Assembly: GCA_905178155.1 (NCBI GenBank)
Contig: CAJINV010000005.1
Location: 439,319 to 503,318, forward strand
Length of the DNA: 64,000 nt
Direction: 5' to 3'
Source: Amoebophrya sp. A120
Taxonomy: Eukaryota; Sar; Dinophyceae; Syndiniales; Amoebophryaceae
A program made the translations under genes and the position numbers. A model generated the notes under the pieces. That model ran no database searches and was not told the origin of the DNA. It was given only the letters and a program-made list of their open reading frames with translations. Below, one piece after another: positions 48,101 to 57,328 of the stretch. Each line of letters opens with the position of its first letter. The stretch's first letter is position 1.

Positions 48101-48882
48101 AGGTTGTCGTTGACCAAGCGCGTGCAGTCGCCCTTGATATTCACCCCAACTTTCAGAATGTTGTCGTCCTCGAGAATCCGCTTCAGCGACGGCGGAAACT
48201 TCAAAAAGTGCTTCAGGTGGAAAAGCTTCACCTGAAAATGTTGTTAACAAGTTGCAGTTTCATAAGATTTTTGAGAACAAATAAAATCCAACAGCTGGTT
48301 TGCAACAAATAAGGACGAGAGCATCTTCGCGAGTCTTATCCTGGTGCACAACAAGATGGATCCAATGACTCGTCCTCCAGACTAGTGATGTTGTACTCGC
48401 AGTCGTATAGTAAGTACTTGCATTTTCCGCTGTAACGAGGCGTGTGAGGGTATCAGTTGTAGTGGCCAGCTATCCCTTGCGAGCGGGCTCTTATCTTCGT
48501 AGGCCAATTGGAGCAACGCGACTTTTGATCGGTGGTTTTTCCTGTACGACATATTCCACTCCGCGTCTACGCCCACGAGGGAAACCTTTTCTCGTAAAAT
48601 CTTCTTGCAAATCTCCTCTGCGTCGAGCGCGCAAGTCACGTACTGGCACCGCCCGGAAAACCTGAACGTATTTTGCATTCGGGAAGGTTGTGGCCGTGGG
48701 GGGCTTGTGCTTGTGGAGGAGGAAGTAGAACTACTCGATGAAGACGAAGTCGATCTCGAGCTGCGCGTCGTCGTGCTTGCTGCACCACTGGCAGCAAGCT
48801 TTGCGGCTGCCCGGGTGCTGGAAGAGGTGAGGCGGGAGGTCGTCACCTGGAGTACCGGGAAAGACCGGTGAAACCGAACCAT
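45143..48882 (-). CDS. WRN-type 3'-5' exonuclease (DEDDy) with C-terminal helix-turn-helix
   Basis: Six exons (48882-48418, 48231-48102, 47844-47812, 47501-47413, 47225-45553, 45428-45143) join to 2,676 nt, about 891 aa; the last acceptor is the least certain. The Exo I motif is VGVDAEW (Asp and Glu near 103/105), Exo II is VGVNIKGDCTRL (Asp near 187), and GVPMDKAKK..CSDWENLPL leads into Exo III, QQVYAATDAA (Tyr and Asp near 281/285). A long Ser/Pro-rich region follows, then near 714-750 a helix-turn-helix like the HTH_40 unit of WRN-type RecQ proteins (FQQGYTLEEVGSELNLKPQT). No helicase domain is present between them. The Arg/Ser/Ala-rich start (MVRFHRSFPVLQ) could be a mitochondrial signal. 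Expected role: DNA end or structure trimming in repair. Two introns are introners, three GT-AG. Confidence 0.88.
47507..47811. mobile_element. Introner, family B, 305 bp
   Basis: Duplication ctcaa / cccaa (one mismatch). Same orientation as the copy at 3684. Removal gives NKVAWVDTEKLARKK, as expected in the exonuclease fold. Confidence 0.9.
47850..48101. mobile_element. Introner, family G, 252 bp
   Basis: Perfect duplication ggttg. Arms contain TCTCAAACGTTACAATAGA-type sequence. Removal joins LVNDNLITVSENK. Interior is the reverse complement of the copy at 57494. Confidence 0.92.
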
Positions 48883-50072
48883 CTTGCTTTGCCACTGAGG
48901 AAGATGGCAGCTGCGTCCTGGTGCAGGACGATTGATGTATGAAAATAAACGCGGGGTCGCCGGGTTGTTTTGCGGTATTGATTTCAATTTATGTTTATGT
49001 CGCGTATAACCACACTGGCTGCGACCACGCCAGAAAACAACTAGTACGACGTGACGTTGTGTTCAATAATTTCGTGCGTCGAAGCGGATCAGAACATATC
49101 GCATCCACGACGAACAGATACTCTCAGCTGCATCCACGAACCTGACAAGCTAAGCTGCACTTCAGTGGCATACACGATGATGGAGGCAGCTCTGTTGAGT
49201 CATGTGCCGTGAACCGAACCAGACGAGGCAGCCCGGGAAACCACCTTTGTCTAGATATTAGTACTACCTTAAGAATGACCAACGATGTGAACCATCACCA
49301 GCAACGAGAACTCACTAAAAGTCGCTTCAAAAATTTCTCACTCAGACAGAAACACGCAGCTATTGCCATTTCGACGCCTCTATTTACAAGTTGATCCGGC
49401 CTATTCTCGTGTGGTCCGGATTTCATCGCTCCAGAAGAAAATTTCAACTCGGTCAGAGTGAAGTTCTGCGACGATAATCGTGCACGGCTCGCTCGAAAAT
49501 ATTTCTACCAGCACTCTCAGGAGACACACGAACCAGATGTTTATTCCCCTCACCAAGAACAGGCAGTCCGGCTTGTGTGCGGATAGTCGCAACATCATGC
49601 GACATTTTTTCCTTTTATAATTTTTGCTACATCGACCGCATGAAGAACAAGATGTTGGCTTTCCCACACTGCCAGTTTGGAAAAGGTGAAAGTGCCATGA
49701 AAAGTGTGAAGACTGGTGCTCACCACCAGGATGGATAAAACCTCGGATAGGAAGCTGGAGGAGCTCTAGTATGGATGAAATTTCAAGATCAAGAACGTTT
49801 GGTACGACAAGTAATGATAAATGGCACTAGAACAAAGATATACAACTCATACTCACGACGTCCACAGCCACTCAATATCATATTTTTTTTTTCATTGCTT
49901 TATTTTCAGTGCCCATGATGATACTTTCAAAAGAGGCGGGACGATATTCAAATTTGTTAAAAAGTCATTCAAAATTGAAATTCTTGGTGAAGTGAAGTTT
50001 ACTCCCAGGTCGTGATAAAGTTTTCCGGGCGAGAAAAATGCAATAATTGCGGAACGGCTCAACAGTGTAACT
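48883..50072. other. Intergenic stretch, 1.2 kb
   Basis: Mostly AT-rich. A minus-strand frame at 49667-49401 has hydrophobic residues but no motif; it could be a terminal exon of the next gene, which I cannot show. No introner. Confidence 0.4.
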
Positions 50073-53000
50073 TCATTTTGTGTCCGCATGGAGGACTCGT
50101 TCGTTTTGCCCGTCGGAACAGTTGTGAAAGCAATAAAGCCCAAGTAGACAAGAAGGCATTCGATTCCGAGAGACCTTTTTCATTTTTGGATGTGTAGTAC
50201 GGTGTCGCTTGTTGCTGACGAGCTTGTTTCTCGTGTCGTTGGTAAAGTCCTTCAGAATTTCGATCCGCGCCTCCCCCGACGGCTGCAGCCGCGCCGACCA
50301 CCTATTCAGGGATAATTTCAACTCGTCCGTGCTAAAATGCTTATGATTTTGGGTTAGATGGAGGTGGCACGCATGATTACCTTCCACACGACGTCCCAGA
50401 CTGACTGCTACCGCATGATATATTTCATTTCCTGCTATTTCAATCCATTTCTATAAATATTCTTCAACAGAAACAAACGCATGATGGAAAAATTTCAACT
50501 ACGTAGAAGTACCTCCGCCCCGTCCCCGGGACCGCGAACGATCCCGGCGTTCCCTGTGATGCGATCGCTTCCGGCCTGCTTGGTGATCTCCACCGCGACC
50601 ACGCCCTCCTCCCACGTCGTCCGCCGACCCACGTCGGTTGCTATGATGCGTACCACCGCGGGAACGGCGCCGGGACGTGGACTTATTTCGGCCACGCCGG
50701 TTGTCCTTGCTTTCCGCTCGTGGTTGGTGTTGAGAAGCTGTGGTGCCGCTTGTTGGTTGCTGCAGTCCAAAAGACGAAGACCCACCTGCTCCCATCATGC
50801 TGTTCTGCAATTCGGTTGCTTGATCAGTATTGGATTGATCTTGTCCTGCGAAAAAACCAGCACTTGTTTTTTTGGAAGTCCAGCATGCCGGGTCGCCGGC
50901 AGCACTTATTTTTGTGCTATCGGGAAACGTAGAGGTTGATACGTGTTCATCGGTTTCGGCGGCAGCTGCGTGTTTATCTGTGTCACCATCTGTCGCGGTC
51001 GCTGCAGTTTTATTCGCATTACAGCTGGTCTGCTCGTACGGGTTGTTGTAGGCACCCCCGGCCGCGGTTCCGTAATTGTAGGAGTTGTAAAGTTGCTCCG
51101 CATAGGCGGCAGACGCAGCTGCATCCACACCGCTCGTTCCACTGCTCGTCCCCCAGAACTGCGCGGCCTGATCGCCGCTGTAGGTCCGGTCACAACCGCC
51201 TCGTGACGTGTTTGTTGCGTCCCCGCGACCACCTTTCATGCCACTTCGGCTCCGCTCGCCCCTCGTACCGCCACCTCCTTGCCCCGGCGGCGGGTGGAAT
51301 TTCGGCCGTCCCTGCCCGGGAGGTCCCTGGATGTTGCTCCCATAGATGCAGCTGTTCAGGTTGCTCGTCGGGGAGATGCCACTACCACCGCCTCCGTGGG
51401 CGGCTCCAGTGGAGCTGTTGTACCAGTGGCTTTGGTCGTGGGCTCCTGCTCCGGGGTACGCACCATGATGAGCTGCTGCTGCATTACTGTGCCAGTGGTC
51501 GGAGGTGGTCTGTGGGTCGTCAAAGGCAGATAGCATCTGTCCTTCGGACGACGTCATGGAAGAAGACGAATTGTAGTGCGCCGGGTTTTGCTCTTGATCT
51601 GGCCCCCGCTTGTACGGGTCTGGCATCACATTCGGAGTTGTGCTGGTACTATTTGTGGTCGATGATGGTTGAAGATCAACATCTTGCCCGCCGCGACCAC
51701 CACCGTGAGCGGCTTCCTGCTGCCGCAGCTGGTCACCAATGGTGGCAGCACATCCGGCAGTACGAGCAGAACCGGCATTTGCAGTAGTCCTCCCGCTGTC
51801 CTCGTGCAGGGCCCCAACATCAAAGGCACCTGGAGCTGCCGGAAAATCTTCGAGGTCATCATTTTCTGCGGCCGCGCCCATCAGCAACGCGGCCATGTCC
51901 GCTGCGGCGGAGCAACCGGCTGGTTCAGAATTGTTGTGGTGCCCATGGCCGCTGTCTTCGGGAAGGGACGGGGAAGATGCGGTGGTACTGCTGGTGGGGA
52001 AGGTAGACATTTCGTTCGGTGCAGCTTTACTCCCACGAGGACCGCCTGCGTGTTGTTGACCATACGGGGCGTTTGAATTGTAGTTGCTCAAACTACTGAC
52101 CGTGTCCTCAGGAGCTGCTGCTCCATTCGGTGGTCCTTGCTGTAGTTGACCACCTAGACCTGCTTCTGCTGTTCCACAAGAGGAGCCGTAACCTGTTCCA
52201 TAATGAGCGCTCGACGTGGTCGTGGTCCCAACATGTTGAAAATCATGCTGCGCCGGTTTATTCGGACTAGGCGTGTTTTTTTTCATGCTCATCGCATTTT
52301 CAAAACTTGTAATGCCCCCGCGCTGATGAAGAATGTCTGTGTTGATTTTGTTCTGCATGGGATTATAATTCGACGAGTTCTTGCTTTTGTTTTGCGCACC
52401 GCTAGAAATACCACCACGATTCGGCGAGGACGTTGTCCCGTGGTCTTCGCCAAGCAGCGCGTTCTCGATTTCCCGCTGCTCGGAGGTGCTGGAATGATCC
52501 TGCAGAGGCGGCGGGGGTCCTCCCGAGTGCGACGAGCTAGTACCGTAGGCTGATGGATTGTTCATCTCAAACATATGTTTTAGTGGGTCCTCGTTTGGTG
52601 CTTCTAAAGCTTGTGGCTGATCGTAACCTCCTCGACCGCCCTGTCCGTACGCGCCCCCAGTCGCGCCCATACTGGCATTGGTCTCTGGCACAAACGCCGG
52701 ACCTCCTCCGCGATGATTGCGGTCGTGAAGCGGGGGCCCATGCTGGTCCGATGCTCCTGAGTATCCGCCGCCGTAGGGTCCGCCTCCTCCGCCTTCCTGA
52801 TTGTAGCGTTGAGGACCACGATGGTCAAAGTGATCTCGCGCGGCCGAGCTGCAGCCGGGTCCCCCGCGAGGAGGTGGACCATTTTGCCCATGGTAACTAG
52901 TTCCACTGCCATAGTTGCTCCTATAATTTCCCCCGCTACACCCACCCGCAAAATGGCTGCTCCGATCGCCGCTCACTTTACGTTCTGGAACGACTCCTGC

Positions 53001-56000
53001 TCCCGAGTTATTAGTCGCAGCTTTATTTCTGTCCACCTCCTTGCTCAGCTTCCGCTCCGGCGGGGGGAGAACTTGACTGCCTTTTCTTTCCTGCCGGTTC
53101 TGCGATTGATGATTCTGGCCCGATTTGCTGCGGTAGTTATTATTGTTGTGGGAAGTAGAACTATTGCACGACTCTTGTTCCGATTTCTCCTTTGTGTTGT
53201 CGACTTCCTTCGAACTTTTTCGGTAGTTGTTCTGTTGCGAGTATGACTCTTGTTGAGTACTAGAATTCTCGTCCTGATTCCGATTTTTGTTATTTCCGAG
53301 GACACTGTCATTGTCGTTACTTTTCGACGCATTGTTGTTCATCCACCATTCGCCTCCGCCTTTGCCACCCCCTAGCGGGCAGAGGTTCGGGTTGTCGTAA
53401 TGATCATCCTTTTTGTTACCTCTAGATGAAGTACCGCCTCCACCGCGTGATTGTGATTGGGGATTATTACCTTCCTTGTTGTTCCCAGATGATGAATGAT
53501 GAGAATTATTTCCGTAGTTGTTCTCTTTAGACGAGTTCCGTGATCCACCTCCACCCTTCATACTGTGGAGTTCCATCATGTCGTGGTATTTCCCACCATA
53601 CCCGCCTCCTGCGCCCATCTTTCCCTTCACCATCATCATGTGCTCCCACTCCGCCTTTCCCATCGGCCCACCCCAGCTCCCTGGGGGGCCCCAGGAAGAG
53701 GGGCCTCCACCCGGCGGGCCGCCTTTCATCATATGATCGCCTCCTTTGCTCATCATGTGGTGCTCGGACCAAGAACCTTTCGCAGCCATCATGTCCGGTG
53801 GTACAAAAGGACCCACACCTCGTTGTTCACCACCTCCGTAGGGACCACCTCCCGCTATCCAAGAACTCTTGCCACTCCCGCCACCATCCATCTTCCCCCA
53901 AGCAGGTCGATCCGGGCCGGTGAGAGGTCGGTCTTTCCCGCCGTTATGCGGGTTCATCCAGTTGTCACTGTACATACCCCCCTTAAGCGGGTCGCCGAAC
54001 GAGTTGTGATGAGAACCGCCACCTCTTGCCCCCATGATATTGCCAAACGGTACTCCCGGGCTGCGATCGTCGTTGTAGCTACTGCCCCTCATGTTTCTGT
54101 CACGGCTGCGGCGCTGATGGTTGTCGTTGTAGTTGCTTCCACCTCGATTGCTGTGCATGTTGCTATTCCCTCCATTCCCTCGGCCCCCGCCACCTCCGCG
54201 GAGGTGATCACGTTCGTGATTGCGGCCGCGATGGTAATTGTCACCACGGTCTTGCATATTGTAGTTGTTTCGATGACTGCCATAGTTGATGTCGTAGTTC
54301 CGCGGTGTCGCGATGCTGCAATCCCTTGCAGCTTTCCCCTCCAGCTGATCGAAACCCACCGGTTCGTTTTGATGTGGTCTTTTGTAGCCCCCGCCTCCTG
54401 CTTTCGGTGTGTAGTTCGTACCGCCGGACCGGTGGCGATTTTGGGCTCCGGTTGTGGAGCGGTGGGTGTTATTATTTACCCCCGCGTGACGCCCGGAATG
54501 ATCGTCGTTTTGGTGGTGGCCGCCTCGACCGCCGCGGTGGTCACCACGATGATGATTGTGATTTTCACGATCGCGGTGTTCACGGTCACGGTTGTTGGCT
54601 CCATGTGGTCCAGCACCTCCACGGTCGCGGTCGTGACCATAATTATCATCCTGGTTGCTGTAATTTCTTCCGCCTCTAGAACTATCGTGATGACGGCCAC
54701 GGCCGCTGTGGTCGTTATGTGCTGAATGTAGTTGCCCATGTTGCCCACCTGTCGAAGTGCCGCCTTGTCCTGCTCCCCTCGCCAATCCACCATGGTCACT
54801 GTAGTTGTAACTATCATCATTCAGGCCATTCGCATTGTTCCCGCGACTCAAGTCGTGTCGGCCTGACCGGCTGCCGCTCCGAAGATGACTGCTGTTGTTC
54901 ATCATCGTCCCACGATCTTCCGAGCGGTTGGTCGCTGACCCAGAAGGTGGGCCTACACTTCTACCGGTTGTTGGCGTTGGTCCATATAGCAACTCATGGT
55001 ACGTATGAACTGCAAAAGTATCGTATTCGTATAATTGCATTACAAATCTCCTCAGCATGAGAAAGAAAATTTGTAATGCTGATTTACCCCCACAAAAAGA
55101 TTTGTAATGCATGATTGCAATACGAATACGATACTTTTGCACAGGATAGTACGAGATTCCCACCGGCGGTTGCCGAATAGCGTGTGGTGCGCCGGGACTG
55201 CTCTGTGCGCCGGGGCCGGAAAGACGTACACCAGAGTTACTTTTAGGGTTGATATTGCCAACATTACCACCTCCGCTGCTCGAAGTAGTTGTGCCTCCAC
55301 CTCCGCCGAATAAGTGCGCCAATGCCTGGTTCACTACAGCTGGATCCGCCGCGGGCGGAGCACCAGCGTTAGTACCCCCGCCATTCGTCAGCATCAAATC
55401 GATGGTCTTGAAGAAATCTCCATCGTCTGCCTTTTTCGCTGGTTTCGGAGCCCACTTTCGACTTCTCCCGTTATTTCCGGAGTCGTCATTAGATTCCGGA
55501 GACCCGGACCCCGCATAATTGTTGTTGGCATGATCAAAAGAGCCCCCGGAACTGTTTGCCAGATGGTAATTATTGTTTATCGCCATACCTCCGGAAGCAG
55601 AGGAACTATTCGAGCCTGTTCCACCTCCTGCTTCTCCCAGCAGCTGCAAAGCGTTCATGGTTTGCGGAGCAACTCTACTTTCTCGCTCGGCTTTCGCTGG
55701 AGAGGGGGGCTTCGAGGACTCATTCCGCGTCACGGTTAACCCTGCCAGTTGCAAAATGGTGTCCACGTCACTCGCGGAAGCGTTTGCCATGCTGCCGCCC
55801 GAGGAGGTTTGATGTTGTGCGGGCTTGGTGATAGTACTTGCTTCTGGTTTATTCTGCAAGCTGAAATTATCCTGGTTGTTCGGAGGAACTATCGTAGCGG
55901 AACAATTCGCAGGTATCGTCGAACACACGACACCTGCAGGTGGTGGCACAACCAGAGCAGCAGTCGCCGCTTGCGTGACCTTCTGCAGCTCCTCCGCGAC

Positions 56001-57163
56001 CCGCATGCGCTCCTTCTCCTCCTGCCTTCTGACCACCTCGTCGTGGTAATTCAAGTACGGGAGCAGCAGGCCTTGCAGGTAATTGGAGAAGTCATTGGGG
56101 GTGAGGATTTCCCGCAGCGCCGCCGAGGTGGGGGAGACAATACGGCGGAGAAACTCCGCAGGGCTGGCTTCCATGAAATTATTGTTGTCCACAAAACAAA
56201 CCCGCAAACAGCTGTTTTTCGTCCGCGTCAAACTGACGTCTAACTTTCCAAACCGGTGCGCCCCATGGGGGCTCCGCGTCCAGGGGAGTGGAAGCGGCCA
56301 CTGCTCAATCACCTTCTCAAATTGGTCCGCGTCCTCCGCGCCGGCCTCTTGCTGGATCTTCTGAGGTGTAATTATGTTTTTGATGTTTCACGATGTACTG
56401 TGTGTTCTTTGTTGAAGCATGAAGTAGATCTTCTGCACGATAGAGCGCTCTACAAACGAAACATCGATATTAAATAAAGAATAAATAACTCCAGTGCTGT
56501 TGCTGTAAACAAAGAAATCGATACGTTCTTCCCGGGGGTTGTTCCAATGTCGAAGTTTTTCGTTGCTTCGTCAACTTTCGGATCGCTCGGCTTCACCATG
56601 AAGAAGCACACCTCGCACACGTCCTGGAAGTGCAACCGGAGAATTTCTGCAATCGTCTGCGCCCGCAGGATCGGGGGGTTTGGTAGCCGCAACGCTTTCA
56701 ACACTTCCCGGCGGAAAGCCGGCTGGTGCAAGGACCGCCACGACAGAAACACGTGGTCCACGGTATTACTATTTTGCTGTTGGCCCCCGCCCCCGCTCAT
56801 GCAAGAACTGCCGCCTCCTTCCCCGTGATGCAGAGAGCCGCCACTGGTCCCCCCCGGCGTGCTGCTTTGCTCCATCGGCGAGTTGCCGTTCTGTCCCTGC
56901 ACGTGGTTCCGCTTGTTTTCCACGTGGTTCGGCACGGAAAAGCACCGGATCCGGTGAAACGCCGCTCGCAACGCGCCGGCCTGCCCTTTGCGGGTGGAGA
57001 AATTGGGGTCTTCGGTTTTCTTCTGCAACTCGATCGCCGCATTGTAGTTGTCGAGGAACATCTTGTTCTTCATGTTCCGGGCGTTTTGCAGCCAGCCGGT
57101 CATGATCATCCCGTGCCCCGCGGCCATGAAGTACTGGGCCTGCAGGGCTTCGACCGACTGCAT
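50073..57163 (-). CDS. Giant Gly/Asn/Ser-rich protein with RS/RGG-like C-terminal region
   Basis: Three exons (57163-56525, 56360-50513, 50431-50073) give about 2,231 aa with the element at 55004-55148 removed, or 2,281 with it read through. The first 210 residues are helical (MQSVEALQAQYFMAAG..., later RAQTIAEILRLHFQDVCEVC) and the next 160 look globular (FLRRIVSPTSAALREILTPN). Most of the rest is low complexity: Gly/Asn/His/Ser with RGG and GGY clusters and many Met. Near the end of exon 2 is an Arg/Ser/Gly stretch (RRGRNKSTSRRRSRGG; RRDRSRSRGRGGG). Such composition is typical of RNA-binding or condensate-forming nuclear proteins; no RRM was seen. The second donor is GTACTT and exon 3 adds NHKHFSTDELKLSLNRW. 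The gene may continue further left, so the 3' end is provisional. It starts only 165 bp from the upstream gene's stop. Confidence 0.72.
55004..55148. mobile_element. Introner, family I, 145 bp, readable in frame
   Basis: Perfect duplication gtacg at 54999-55003 and 55149-55153. Arms GCAAAAGTATCGTATTCGTA pair perfectly; ends TATGAAC / AGGATA. Element plus one duplication is 150 nt and contains no stop in the host frame, so it may be either spliced (giving GISYHELLYG) or translated as 50 extra residues. Confidence 0.88.
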
Positions 57164-57328
57164 AATGGAACCGAGAGGACCTATTATTTTGTGATTTTTG
57201 GAAAGAAATAAAAAAAACGCAACGTGAGCGAAGAAGCTCAAAAACGCGACGCGAATGAAATAATGAAAACAAAATCGACAAAAATTTCTACTTCATGTGT
57301 GAAACAAGATGTCGTCCAACAGAAGTAC

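Noticed and set aside
53565-54725. 386-residue plus-strand Val/Thr-rich frame
   Set aside because: Antisense of Asn/His/Gly repeats in the giant protein.
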